A stretch of 64,000 nt of DNA from Bacteroidota bacterium (GTDB taxonomy: Bacteria; Bacteroidota; Bacteroidia; Chitinophagales; Saprospiraceae). Of the stretch, positions 30,930 to 41,215 are shown in pieces. Below the pieces are notes generated by a model. That model saw only the letters and a list, made by a program, of their open reading frames with translations. It was not told the DNA's origin and ran no database searches. The stretch's first letter is position 1, and the number at the start of each line of letters is the position of its first letter. The DNA is taken from contig JAFMBH010000001.1 in the NCBI GenBank assembly GCA_017858735.1, positions 124,001-188,000 of the forward strand. The letters are read 5' to 3'. The position numbers were made by a program, and so were the translations under genes.

Positions 30930-32282
30930 CTATAAACTTTGTATTAAGTCATATTGAGAAATAATCTGGAAATCACCTGCTGTTTTTTTGACAATAACAG
31001 CGGGTGTTTGTCGTGATATTATCTTACTTAATTGTGAAACCGTAATGTCTTCACTAACTACCGGTAAAGCGGGAGCCATGATGTCTCTTACCGATGAATT
31101 CTGTGTACGATTTTCAGAAAGAGCACTTATCACTTGTTGTTCCCCAACAGAGCCTACCCATTCGTCTTTTTCCATCACCGGTAATTGAGATATATCAAAG
31201 TCGCGCATCAATCTTAAAACATCCTGGATAGCTGTATCAGGATTAATACTAATAAATTCCTTTTTATGCTTTTTAGCCAAAATATCTTTTGCTCTCAATT
31301 CACTTTCTAGAAATCCACGTTCCCTCATCCAATCATCGTTATATATTTTGCCTACATATCGACTACCGTGGTCATGTATTATAACAACTACAACATCGTC
31401 TTCTTTAAGTTCAGCCTTCATTTGCCAAAGCCCTGCTACGGCTGAACCAGCGGAATAGCCTAAAAGCATACCTTCTTCTCTGGCTATTTTTCTTGCCATT
31501 AAAGCTCCGTCTTTGTCTGAAACTTTTTCAAAATGGTCTATCAAGGTAAAATCTACGTTCTTAGGGAGTATATCTTCACCGATACCTTCTGTTATATAAG
31601 GATAAATTTCTTGTTCGTCGAAAATACCTGTTTCGTGGTATTTTTTAAAAACAGATCCATAAGTATCTATTCCCCAAACTTTTATATCTTTATTCTGCTC
31701 CTTTAAAAATCTAGCCGTACCCGAAATAGTCCCTCCTGTTCCAACACCTGTTATGATATGTGTTACTTTACCGTCAGTTTGTTCCCAAATTTCAGGACCT
31801 GTCGATTCATAGTGAGCCTGCCTGTTTGACAGGTTGTCGTATTGATTAAACCAAAATGAATTAGGAATTTCTGTACTTATTCTTTTCGCCACAGAATAAT
31901 ATGAACCAGGGTCATCAGGATGAACATTGGTAGGACATACAATTACGTCAGCTCCCAAAGCTTTTAGTAAATCAATTTTCTCTTTAGACTGTTTGTCTGT
32001 CGTGGTAAAGATACATTTGTATCCTCTTACTGCAGCTGCAATGGCCAATCCCATTCCTGTATTACCAGAGGTACATTCTATAATCGTTCCACCAGGCTTC
32101 AGGTTACCATTGGCTTCTGCATCTAATAACATTTTTAGAGCCATTCGATCTTTTATGGAATTACCCGGATTAAATGTTTCTACTTTTATAAGTACCGTTG
32201 CTTTAATACCGGGTATAATTTTCTTGATTTGAACTAATGGTGTATTTCCAATAGTTTCTAAAATAGTTTCACAATATTTCAT
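30930..32282 (-). CDS. Cystathionine beta-synthase-type PLP enzyme with CBS domain pair
   Basis: MKYCETILETIGNTPLVQIKKI; NPGNSIKDRMA; ECTSGNTGMGLA; GVGTGGTISG; C-terminal CBS domains. Confidence 0.9.
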   Translation of the reverse strand: MKYCETILETIGNTPLVQIKKIIPGIKATVLIKVETFNPGNSIKDRMALKMLLDAEANGNLKPGGTIIECTSGNTGMGLAIAAAVRGYKCIFTTTDKQSKEKIDLLKALGADVIVCPTNVHPDDPGSYYSVAKRISTEIPNSFWFNQYDNLSNRQAHYESTGPEIWEQTDGKVTHIITGVGTGGTISGTARFLKEQNKDIKVWGIDTYGSVFKKYHETGIFDEQEIYPYITEGIGEDILPKNVDFTLIDHFEKVSDKDGALMARKIAREEGMLLGYSAGSAVAGLWQMKAELKEDDVVVVIIHDHGSRYVGKIYNDDWMRERGFLESELRAKDILAKKHKKEFISINPDTAIQDVLRLMRDFDISQLPVMEKDEWVGSVGEQQVISALSENRTQNSSVRDIMAPALPVVSEDITVSQLSKIISRQTPAVIVKKTAGDFQIISQYDLIQSL

Positions 32283-32283
32283 A

Positions 32284-33186
32284 CTATTTATAATATTTGA
32301 CAGATACAAAAAATTTTAAATCCAGAAACCCTAAATCCGAGGCATCATTTTTAGATAACAAAAGTAAAATATCTAAAGGGTATTTTCCTGGAGGAATTTT
32401 ACCTATTACTTTTCCTGTTATTTTTTTATTAGACATCGGATTTGTTATTTCAATAACAGAATGTTCTGGTATTTTGTTGGATAAAACATACGGATATTCT
32501 GTTTTTTCAAAGGGTGAATCAAATGTTTTGGCTGCTCCCGATACTGAAACTAATACAACTTTAGATTTATCGGAAGTGAGTGAAAGAGTATCCTTATTCC
32601 TTTTAAGTTGCAATGTATTGTCTATAGAAGATTTAATATTAAGTTGAACAGGAAAATAACCTATTAACAATTTAGAATCTGTCTCTACTATGTTATTTTT
32701 TATTAAATTAATTTTCTTAATTTCATTAGAATCTCTGGGGAAATAAATTCTAAATAGTCGATATACCGTATCTCCTTTTTTAACTTTATAAAATAAAGGG
32801 ATATAATTATTTTTTTCGGACGAGGTTAGCTGTACGGGACTCTTAACACTGTTGTACGATATAGGAATTTTAATTATTTTTTTTTCTCTCATTTGAGAAG
32901 CTGTCATACCATTTATCTCTCTGATTGCCGCAAAAGTCGTCCCATAATATGAAGCCACACTAATCAAATTATCTTCTTTTTTTATTAGATGAGACAAGTA
33001 ATACTTTCCCTCGTTATAACCAATAAAAACCGTATCCTTTATATTTCTTACAGGTAAAGATGATAGCTGACTTTTTGCCTCAGTCAGAAAAAATAACGTA
33101 ATAAATGATAAAAAAAGTAAATTATTATTCAATTTTGACAAAATGAATGAAACAAAGGTATTTCGAATGAAAAAAAATATTGTCAT
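32284..33186 (-). CDS. LysM-domain secreted protein
   Basis: YYLSHLIKKEDNLISVASYYGTTFAAIREING and VKKGDTVYRLFRIYF LysM-like repeats; signal-peptide-like N-terminus. Annotated start overlaps kdsB; a downstream TTG start near 33134 is plausible. Confidence 0.65.
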   Translation of the reverse strand: MTIFFFIRNTFVSFILSKLNNNLLFLSFITLFFLTEAKSQLSSLPVRNIKDTVFIGYNEGKYYLSHLIKKEDNLISVASYYGTTFAAIREINGMTASQMREKKIIKIPISYNSVKSPVQLTSSEKNNYIPLFYKVKKGDTVYRLFRIYFPRDSNEIKKINLIKNNIVETDSKLLIGYFPVQLNIKSSIDNTLQLKRNKDTLSLTSDKSKVVLVSVSGAAKTFDSPFEKTEYPYVLSNKIPEHSVIEITNPMSNKKITGKVIGKIPPGKYPLDILLLLSKNDASDLGFLDLKFFVSVKYYK

Positions 33187-33913
33187 AATTCCTGCAAGAT
33201 ATAAATCAATTCGTTTCCCGGGAAAGCCTCTTGCAAAAATTTCTGATAAATCAATGATACAATATATTTACGATAGTATTAAAAATTATTCATTTATAGA
33301 CAAAATAATTGTTGCCACAGACGACCTAAGAATAGTAAACCATTGTATTGAAATGGATATTCCTTATGCTTTAACCAATGAAAATCATCAAAGTGGTACG
33401 GATAGGGTGGCAGAGGTGGCAAAAAATTATCCTGCCTCCTACAATATTATTAATTTGCAAGGCGATGAACCTTTTATTAAAGGAACGGATATTAAAAAGT
33501 TGATAGAAACACTTGATGAAGCAACAGATGGAATAGCTACTTTAGCCTGTCATATAACAGATAAAGTCCAAAGAATGAATCCTAATAGAGTGAAGGTGGT
33601 TTTTAACAAAAAAAGGGAAGCTATGTATTTCAGCAGGTTTGATATACCCTATCAAAAAGGTGATTTTTCGATCGCAAAAACCTACCAGCATATCGGAATT
33701 TACGGATTTAAAAATGAGGTACTACAAACGATATCTAAACTTCCTCCAGGAATGTACGAAAGAATTGAATCCTTAGAGCAACTGCGCTGGTTAGAGGAAG
33801 GTTTAACGGTTAATCTGGGATTTGTAGAAGAAGCGTTATTTAGTATAGATACGCCGGAAGATCTTATTGAAGCAAATAAAAAGATAAACTTTAATAAAGA
33901 TGAACAATTATAA
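33143..33913 (+). CDS. kdsB: 3-deoxy-manno-octulosonate cytidylyltransferase
   Basis: IIPARYKSIRFPGKPLAKI; NLQGDEPFI; HIGIYGFKNEVL (start could be 33167). Confidence 0.93.
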   Translation: MNETKVFRMKKNIVIIPARYKSIRFPGKPLAKISDKSMIQYIYDSIKNYSFIDKIIVATDDLRIVNHCIEMDIPYALTNENHQSGTDRVAEVAKNYPASYNIINLQGDEPFIKGTDIKKLIETLDEATDGIATLACHITDKVQRMNPNRVKVVFNKKREAMYFSRFDIPYQKGDFSIAKTYQHIGIYGFKNEVLQTISKLPPGMYERIESLEQLRWLEEGLTVNLGFVEEALFSIDTPEDLIEANKKINFNKDEQL

Positions 33914-34115
33914 AAAATTAATGCTACCCGGGCTTAGCCTCGCACTAACAGGTATGGGATTGTCCATTTCCATTGAAGCCGGTTTTTGGAAATGGAACGG
34001 CACCTCAACCTGGGAGTGGATCCTCATGGGAACGGTTGGTCTTATTATTTTTAACACCGGTTTAAGCCTTTTTGGAGAAGCTGTAATTAGAGCTTCAAAA
34101 GAAAAGAAAAACTAA
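33900..34115 (+). CDS. Small two-TM membrane protein
   Basis: 71 aa, two hydrophobic segments, overlaps kdsB end by 14 bp in operon order. Confidence 0.6.
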   Translation: MNNYKKLMLPGLSLALTGMGLSISIEAGFWKWNGTSTWEWILMGTVGLIIFNTGLSLFGEAVIRASKEKKN

Positions 34116-34582
34116 GGTAGTGAATCAGCAGAAAAACTAAATGGCAAAATGGAGGCAATACTGTCTAATAGATAGTAACTACCTTCTTCGCCTTGAAAAA
34201 TTATTTCAATAGGGCTCTTTTGCCTTGTCTCCATTTCAATAAGGACCTGCCGACATGCACCGCAAGGGCTGACGAGTGCATCTTTATTATCTGCAACCAC
34301 AGCAATTATTTTTATTTTTTGAATGGCTCCTTCAAAAGATAATTTGGCAACAGCATTTCTTTCCGCACACATACATAATGGATAAGAGGCATTTTCAATA
34401 TTTGTACCTAATATCTTATGACCATTATCCAATAATAAGCAGGCACCCACTCTAAATCTTGAGTAGGGAGCATAAGAATTATGAAATGCGAGGCGGGCGG
34501 AGTCTAATAATTCTTTATATTTGTCCGGAACTTCATCAATACCCTGAAATCTTGTGAAGTGAATTTGTATGGTTTTTTCCAA
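34112..34582 (-). CDS. cdd: Cytidine deaminase
   Basis: CMCAERNAVAKL and SPCGACRQVLIEM Zn motifs. Confidence 0.95.
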   Translation of the reverse strand: MEKTIQIHFTRFQGIDEVPDKYKELLDSARLAFHNSYAPYSRFRVGACLLLDNGHKILGTNIENASYPLCMCAERNAVAKLSFEGAIQKIKIIAVVADNKDALVSPCGACRQVLIEMETRQKSPIEIIFQGEEGSYYLLDSIASILPFSFSADSLP

Positions 34583-34614
34583 TTTTTTTTTCTCTTTACA
34601 TAAAGATAATAAAA

Positions 34615-35952
34615 ATGCATAATATACTTATTATCGGTGCCGGACTTTCTTCAAGTGCACTCATTCATTACGTTCTGAAAAATGCGGAAATAAAAGGTTG
34701 GAATGTTACCGTAGCTGACGCAGACCCATTAAAAGCGGAAAAACTTATAGCTGGTCATGTAATGGCCAGAGCTGCCTGGCTCGATGTGATGAAAGTGAAT
34801 GACCGTCGTGAACTGATAAGCAGAGCAGATGTTGTTGTTTCCCTCATTCCAGCCCATCTGCATTTAGAAGTGGCTCACGATTGTATAAAGTTGAAAAAGC
34901 ACTTAATTACCGCTTCTTATGTTTCCCAGGAAATGTATAGACTAGGTGACGAAGCGCGCGATAGAGAACTTATCTTTATGGGCGAGATGGGTCTCGACCC
35001 TGGTATTGATCACATGTCTGCTATGCGGCTTATCGACGGAATCAAAGAAGATGGCGGACAAATTACCTCCTTTCGTTCCTATACAGGTGGTTTAATTTCT
35101 CCGGAAAGTGATGATAATCCATGGCATTACAAGTTTACCTGGAATCCAAGAAATGTAGTTCTTTCCGGTCAGGGTACAGCTCAGTTTATCGAAAATAGTA
35201 AATTAAAATACGTTCCTTATCATAGATTGTTTCGCGAAAAGAAAATTGTAAATATCTTAAATGAAGGTCCCTTTGAGATGTATGCCAATAGAGATTCTCT
35301 CCTTTATATGGATGTTTACGGATTATCAAAAATTCCAAATATTATCAGAGGAACGCTTCGTGCCGTTGGTTTTTGTGAAGCCTGGGATGCATTAATTCAA
35401 ATTGGTTTAACTGATGCTGATTTTCCAATACTGGATTCAGGCAACATAACTTATCACGAACTTTTAGATGCTTATGTCGATCAGTACAATGGTGGTACTT
35501 TGCGCGAAAGAGTAGCACAACTATTAAATAAACCAGCTAATTCATTGGTTATGGATCAATTAGAATGGCTCGGATTATTTAGAAAGATAAAAATTAAACA
35601 TAATTTTGCCACCCCAGCTTTAATCCTGGAAAATCTGCTAAGAGAAAAATGGGCTTTACAACCTGAGGATAAAGACATGATAATCATGCAACATGAGGTG
35701 GAATATAGAAAGGAGGGTAAAAAATTCTTGAAAATATCCAGTATGAAATTACTGGGGGAAGATAGTCAGGATACCGCCATGTCAAAAACAGTTGGTCTCC
35801 CGTTAGGAATATTTGTGAAATTGGTTTTGGAAGGTAAAATTTCAGCGAGAGGGGTACAAATCCCAGTGATGCGTGAAGTTTACGAACCTGTTTTAAGAGA
35901 GTTAGAGGAAGATTATTCTGTTGTATTTAATGAGAAGCTTATTGAGCTATAA
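34615..35952 (+). CDS. Saccharopine dehydrogenase family protein
   Basis: NILIIGAGLSSSALIHYVL; GEMGLDPGIDHMSAM; SFRSYTGGLISPESDDNPWHYKFTWNPRNVVL. Confidence 0.88.
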   Translation: MHNILIIGAGLSSSALIHYVLKNAEIKGWNVTVADADPLKAEKLIAGHVMARAAWLDVMKVNDRRELISRADVVVSLIPAHLHLEVAHDCIKLKKHLITASYVSQEMYRLGDEARDRELIFMGEMGLDPGIDHMSAMRLIDGIKEDGGQITSFRSYTGGLISPESDDNPWHYKFTWNPRNVVLSGQGTAQFIENSKLKYVPYHRLFREKKIVNILNEGPFEMYANRDSLLYMDVYGLSKIPNIIRGTLRAVGFCEAWDALIQIGLTDADFPILDSGNITYHELLDAYVDQYNGGTLRERVAQLLNKPANSLVMDQLEWLGLFRKIKIKHNFATPALILENLLREKWALQPEDKDMIIMQHEVEYRKEGKKFLKISSMKLLGEDSQDTAMSKTVGLPLGIFVKLVLEGKISARGVQIPVMREVYEPVLRELEEDYSVVFNEKLIEL

Positions 35953-37235
35953 TGTTTACACCAATTCGTTTGCTTCAGTTCTTTCATCTTAGCAGACAAG
36001 TAAGTGTCCTCTTTTATGCCTTCTTACTTCCCTTTTTAAACTTTTCCAACGATGAAATTGGTTCTTTTGAGCTTTTACAAATACTAGCTTATTCGCTGAG
36101 TTTTTTCTGGATTTCAGGTCTTATTCAAGGCCTCATGCATATTTTTCCTACTTTACCTGCCCACAGTAAACAAAAAATGCTTTCCGCAGCTTTTTTGTTT
36201 TTCAGCTTGATTACCATTTTTTTTGTAGTTTTTGTTGGATTAAGCATTTATTTTAATTTCCCCGTTTCTCAAACTTTTTCAACTATTCCATTTGTATGGA
36301 TCTTTTTACTTTATTTCTTATTTAATACACCAGCTCAATTACTCGAATATTCCTTATTCCTGGAAGAAAAGTATCAATGGCTTAAGATATTCTGCTTAGT
36401 TTCATTTCCCTTACAGATAATACTATTCTCTGTACCTTTATTTTGGTTTGATAACATTAGTTTAGGAATAACGGGACTTACTTTATGGGCTTTTTTAAGG
36501 TTTTTAATTCTTATATTTCATTCCTTTTCTTTACCTATTCATTTCGACAAAAAAATTATATATACATGGATTACCTATTCATTACCCTTAATATTTTCAG
36601 CTTTAGTCGGCGGATTAGCATCAGTAATTAATGCATCATTAGTTCAGTATTACTATCATGGTAGTACAGCTATTTTTGCCGTTTATCGCTACGGAGCGAG
36701 AGAGTTACCCTTTGTTAATGGATTATTTGAAGGTCTTGGTTTGGGAATTATTCCCTCGCTGATTAAAAATATAGAAGATGGATTGTTTCAATTAAGAAAA
36801 AATACACTCCATCTATTGCATATTGTTTTTCCTATTACTATCCTGTTAATGTTTTTTGTGCATAGCTGGTTTCCTCTTTTGTTCTCTGAACAATTTTTGG
36901 ATAGTATTCCTATTTTCAAAATATTCCTTTTTTTGGTTATTAGCAGGACCATTCCAACCAATACAGTGATCAATGCTTTAGGTCATTCCCAGATATTAGC
37001 CGTTATTGGTCTTTTGGAATTGGCTATTCATCTTATTGCAAGTTATTTTGGGTTACATTGGTTTGGTTTAATCGGCATAGCCTACGCCACATTTTTTGCC
37101 TATTCCTTCGAAAAAATAGCGGGACTCATTTATTTATGGTGGAAAAAGGGAATTCTTATAACTCAATTAATACCTTTTTATTGGTGGTTATTTTATTCAA
37201 TCCTTTTAATAGTCAGTTATTTTATTATCGGGTAA
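35952..37235 (+). CDS. Polysaccharide biosynthesis/flippase-like multi-TM membrane protein
   Basis: 427 aa, about 12 TM segments; MATE/MurJ-like layout. Confidence 0.6.
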   Translation: MFTPIRLLQFFHLSRQVSVLFYAFLLPFLNFSNDEIGSFELLQILAYSLSFFWISGLIQGLMHIFPTLPAHSKQKMLSAAFLFFSLITIFFVVFVGLSIYFNFPVSQTFSTIPFVWIFLLYFLFNTPAQLLEYSLFLEEKYQWLKIFCLVSFPLQIILFSVPLFWFDNISLGITGLTLWAFLRFLILIFHSFSLPIHFDKKIIYTWITYSLPLIFSALVGGLASVINASLVQYYYHGSTAIFAVYRYGARELPFVNGLFEGLGLGIIPSLIKNIEDGLFQLRKNTLHLLHIVFPITILLMFFVHSWFPLLFSEQFLDSIPIFKIFLFLVISRTIPTNTVINALGHSQILAVIGLLELAIHLIASYFGLHWFGLIGIAYATFFAYSFEKIAGLIYLWWKKGILITQLIPFYWWLFYSILLIVSYFIIG

Positions 37236-37275
37236 TGCTGTATATTTGGCCACATTTTAAAATAAAAATATTGTT

Positions 37276-38493
37276 ATGTCAAGGATAATGATTATTGGAG
37301 CAGGTGGAGTTGGAAGGGTGGTTGCCTTTAAATGTGCTCAGGACCCAGCGGTTTTTTCTGAAATTTTACTAGCCAGTAGAACCGTTTCTAAGTGTGACCG
37401 TATCGCCGACGATATTAAATTACAACTTGGATATAATTCGATGTCAACAGCAAAGGTCGATGCTGATAATGTTCCGGAATTGGTTAAACTGATAAATCTT
37501 TTTAAACCTAAAATGATTATCAATGTAGCATTACCTTATCAAGATTTAACCATCATGGAGGCTTGTTTACAAACTGGCGTTCATTATCTTGACACTGCGA
37601 ATTATGAACCTAAAGATGAAGCTAAATTTGAGTATAGCTGGCAATGGGCCTACAGAGAGCGGTTTAAACAGGCTAATTTAACAGCCATATTAGGATGCGG
37701 TTTTGACCCTGGCGTTACCGGTGTGTTTTCAGCTTATGCAGCAAAACATTATTTCGATGAAATGATCTATCTAGATATCATTGACGCCAATGCTGGAAGT
37801 CATGGTAAAGCTTTTGCAACAAATTTTAATCCTGAAATTAATATTCGGGAAGTAACACAAAAGGGTAAATATTGGGAAAATGGTGATTGGGTTATAACAG
37901 AACCCCATGAGATTAAAATGGATATTGATTATCCTAATATTGGTCCAAAATCTTCTTATCTCATTTATCACGAGGAACTTGAATCCTTAGTTCAAAATTT
38001 TCCATCGTTAAAAAGAGCTAGATTTTGGATGACCTTCAGCGAGGAATATCTGACCCATTTACGGGTCATTCAAAACATTGGAATGGCTAATATTGAACCT
38101 GTTATGTTTCAAGGTAGAGAAATCATTCCTTTGGAGTTTCTAAAAGCTGTTTTGCCTGATCCTGGTGAGCTGGGTGAAAATTATACAGGTCAAACAAGTA
38201 TTGGGGTTAGAATAAGAGGTAAAAAAGACGGTAAGTGGGTAAATTATTATATCTGGAATAATTGCCAACACGCCGATGCTTATAAAGAAACAGGCACCCA
38301 GGGCGTTTCCTATACCACAGGGGTTCCTGCAATGGTTGGAGCAAAAATGTTCTTAACAGGTCAATGGTCGAAACCAGGTGTTTTTAATGTCGAAGAATTT
38401 AATCCTGATCCGTTCCTGGAGGCATTAGGCATCGCTGGTTTACCATGGCATGAACAGGTGAATGGAAATCTTCAGTTCGATTATCCAGCATAG
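37276..38493 (+). CDS. Carboxynorspermidine/carboxyspermidine dehydrogenase (saccharopine dehydrogenase family)
   Basis: MSRIMIIGAGGVGRVVAFKCAQ; ILGCGFDPGVTGVFSAYA; IDANAGSHGKAFATNFNPEINIREV; immediately upstream of nspC. Confidence 0.9.
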   Translation: MSRIMIIGAGGVGRVVAFKCAQDPAVFSEILLASRTVSKCDRIADDIKLQLGYNSMSTAKVDADNVPELVKLINLFKPKMIINVALPYQDLTIMEACLQTGVHYLDTANYEPKDEAKFEYSWQWAYRERFKQANLTAILGCGFDPGVTGVFSAYAAKHYFDEMIYLDIIDANAGSHGKAFATNFNPEINIREVTQKGKYWENGDWVITEPHEIKMDIDYPNIGPKSSYLIYHEELESLVQNFPSLKRARFWMTFSEEYLTHLRVIQNIGMANIEPVMFQGREIIPLEFLKAVLPDPGELGENYTGQTSIGVRIRGKKDGKWVNYYIWNNCQHADAYKETGTQGVSYTTGVPAMVGAKMFLTGQWSKPGVFNVEEFNPDPFLEALGIAGLPWHEQVNGNLQFDYPA

Positions 38494-38529
38494 TTTGTCG
38501 ATTTTGTTAATGCTTAATACCCACATGCT

Positions 38530-39684
38530 ATGAACCTTTCAGATTATAATCAAATTCCTTCTCCCGCTTTTGTTTTGGATCTAAAAAGGTTCACACGCAA
38601 CCTTGATTTGCTGAGGGAAATTCAAGAAAAAGCGGATATTAACATTATTTTAGCCCTAAAAGGTTTTTCACTTTGGCATGTTTTTCCCTTTATCAAAAAA
38701 TATCTAGCCGGTGCAACAGCCAGTTCTTTTCATGAAGCATTATTGATATTTAATGAAATGGGGACCAAAGCTCATACTTATTCCCCAGCTTATATTCCCG
38801 CCGATTTTGATAAAGTTGTTCAACACAGCAGTCATATTACATTCAACTCTTGTGCTGAGTATATAAGATACCTTCCATTTATTTCCTCTGAAAATCCTTT
38901 GTTTTCTCCCGGAATAAGAGTTAATCCTGGATATTCTCCCGTGGATGTTGCCTTGTATAATCCCGCTGCTGAAGGCTCAAGGTTAGGTGTTACCGTCGAT
39001 AGAATAAATGAGTTAAAGCAATTACCTAATTTGGAAGGTTTACATATTCATACATTATGTGAATCAGATTCTTATCATCTGGAGAAATTAATTGACGCGG
39101 TAATACTTAATTTTGGGGAATTATTACCTAAGTTAAAATGGATAAATTTTGGCGGTGGACACCTCATGACTAAATCTGATTATGATGTACCCCATCTCAT
39201 CTCAGTGCTTCAAACGTTCAAAGTAAAATACCCAAATTTAAGTGTTATTCTTGAACCTGGCAGTGCCGTAGTTTGGGAAACAGGGGAGTTGGTTTCAACG
39301 GTTTTAGATATTGTAGATAATAACGGTATTAAAACAGCCATATTGGATGTATCTTTTACCGCCCACATGCCTGATACCTTAGAAATGCCTTACAGGCCAA
39401 ATATTTTAAACGCATCCAGGGAAATAAATTCAGATTTTCAAAATGCCTACAGACTGGGTGGTGTGAGTTGCCTGGCTGGTGATTTCCTAGAAGAATACTT
39501 TTTTTCATCCCCTTTACAGGTTGGTCAAAAGTTAATTTTTCTGGACATGATGCATTACACGATGGTTAAAACAACGATGTTCAATGGTGTTGGTCATCCG
39601 GAAATAGGATGTTGGTCTGAAGATGATGGCTATAAACAATGGAAAAAATTTGAATATTCAGATTTCAAAAATAGATTAGGTTAG
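38530..39684 (+). CDS. nspC: Carboxynorspermidine/carboxyspermidine decarboxylase
   Basis: PSPAFVLDLKRFTRNL; ILALKGFSLW; GLHIHTLCE; NFGGGHLMTKSDYD. Confidence 0.92.
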   Translation: MNLSDYNQIPSPAFVLDLKRFTRNLDLLREIQEKADINIILALKGFSLWHVFPFIKKYLAGATASSFHEALLIFNEMGTKAHTYSPAYIPADFDKVVQHSSHITFNSCAEYIRYLPFISSENPLFSPGIRVNPGYSPVDVALYNPAAEGSRLGVTVDRINELKQLPNLEGLHIHTLCESDSYHLEKLIDAVILNFGELLPKLKWINFGGGHLMTKSDYDVPHLISVLQTFKVKYPNLSVILEPGSAVVWETGELVSTVLDIVDNNGIKTAILDVSFTAHMPDTLEMPYRPNILNASREINSDFQNAYRLGGVSCLAGDFLEEYFFSSPLQVGQKLIFLDMMHYTMVKTTMFNGVGHPEIGCWSEDDGYKQWKKFEYSDFKNRLG

Positions 39685-39689
39685 TGTTT

Positions 39690-40529
39690 ATGAAGAATGG
39701 TGAAGATTTGTTTCAACACATCTTGGTTAACCTGAATGATGATTTTGATGCTTATGAAAAAAGAGCCATAGCTAAGTCCATACTATATGATATTGCCCAT
39801 TTTAAAATGCCATGGATCGCTGAGACAAATTTATCCGAAGAATTAGTTTTTAATATAAATCATTCAATTAGTAGAATAAATGCGGGTGAACCAACACAAT
39901 ATGTCTGTGGCGTTGCTCCTTTTAGAAATTATTTGCTAAAAGTAGATAAAAATGTGCTTATCCCCAGACCAGAAACGGAAGAGTTGGTTTCTCTGGTTTT
40001 AGCTAATTTAACTGTATTACCGGCTGGGAAGGGTATTGATATTGGTACTGGTTCCGGAGCTATCGCACTGTCTATTGCACTGGAAAGCAAACGGGAAATG
40101 AATGCATTGGACATTAGTCAGGAAGCATTAAAAATTGCTGCGTCGAATATTGATAAATATTCAGCCAGTGTCAATTTAATTCATAGTGATATTTTAAATT
40201 CTCCTTTATCAGAAAATTACTCATTCATCGTAAGCAATCCTCCATATATTCCAATAATGGATAAAAAAGACATGTTGGATTCCGTGTTAAACTATGAACC
40301 TAAAGAGGCATTGTTTGTACCCGATGATTCTCCTCTTTTATTTTATGAAAGAATAGTAGAACTTTCCACAAAATCTATAATACCAAAGGGAGGTTTGTTC
40401 TTTGAATGTCACCATGAATTTATTACAGGCGTCGCTAATCTCTTAAGAGCAAATGGATTCGAAAATGTGCAAATACTGAGCGATTTAAGTGGCAAACAAA
40501 GAATGGTGCAGGGATTTATGCCCGAATAG
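39690..40529 (+). CDS. prmC: Peptide chain release factor N5-glutamine methyltransferase
   Basis: VLIPRPETEELV; DIGTGSGAIAL; IVSNPPYIP. Confidence 0.93.
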   Translation: MKNGEDLFQHILVNLNDDFDAYEKRAIAKSILYDIAHFKMPWIAETNLSEELVFNINHSISRINAGEPTQYVCGVAPFRNYLLKVDKNVLIPRPETEELVSLVLANLTVLPAGKGIDIGTGSGAIALSIALESKREMNALDISQEALKIAASNIDKYSASVNLIHSDILNSPLSENYSFIVSNPPYIPIMDKKDMLDSVLNYEPKEALFVPDDSPLLFYERIVELSTKSIIPKGGLFFECHHEFITGVANLLRANGFENVQILSDLSGKQRMVQGFMPE

Positions 40530-40531
40530 CT

Positions 40532-41215
40532 CTACATCTCCTTCATAATATCAAATAATTCTGCTAAGGTGTTATTCAAAGATTCAATGGCATCTATCAT
40601 TTTCCAATTTTCTTTATTCCTGTTCTCCACATAATTTGAAATACTCCTTATGGACATGAATGGAATCTTTTCTTTTAGACATACATAAAAAAATGATGCA
40701 CCTTCCATGTTTTCAATCTCAACCTCAGGGTATTTTATAATTATTTTATCCGCATTACTTTGAGTACCTGTCACTGTATTCAATGTAATTCCGTGGGCCA
40801 GAGGAAGAAATTTAGTCAACGAAGCTTCCGGATTTATCAAAACGCCATCTTGAAAAGGAAATGAATTCTTATCTATAAGGGGTGTTTCAAAAATAGAAGT
40901 AAAACTACCATTCTTTTCCTCCATACCTATATCTCCAAATCTTTCTGTGGCCATATAATAAACCTTTCCCAATGACTTATTCTTTTGATATGCCCCACCA
41001 ATGCCCGCTTGAATGATTAATGAATAAGAAAATTGGTTTAATCTATTTTTTAATTCATACAAAGTATTAAAAGCACCTACGCCTGTGACGAGAAGATGAA
41101 TTTCATGGTTTCCTGATTTCCATGTTCCCTCTTCGCATTTATGCCAGTATTTATCTAAATAGTCTATGGTTTGGTTAACTTCTAAATAGGTTGCACTCGT
41201 TAATAATAGGTTCAT
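40532..41215 (-). CDS. mqnB: Futalosine hydrolase
   Basis: Nucleosidase family: VTGVGAFNTLYEL, QAGIGGAY, VEIENMEGASFFYVCL, IRSISNYVE. Confidence 0.85.
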   Translation of the reverse strand: MNLLLTSATYLEVNQTIDYLDKYWHKCEEGTWKSGNHEIHLLVTGVGAFNTLYELKNRLNQFSYSLIIQAGIGGAYQKNKSLGKVYYMATERFGDIGMEEKNGSFTSIFETPLIDKNSFPFQDGVLINPEASLTKFLPLAHGITLNTVTGTQSNADKIIIKYPEVEIENMEGASFFYVCLKEKIPFMSIRSISNYVENRNKENWKMIDAIESLNNTLAELFDIMKEM

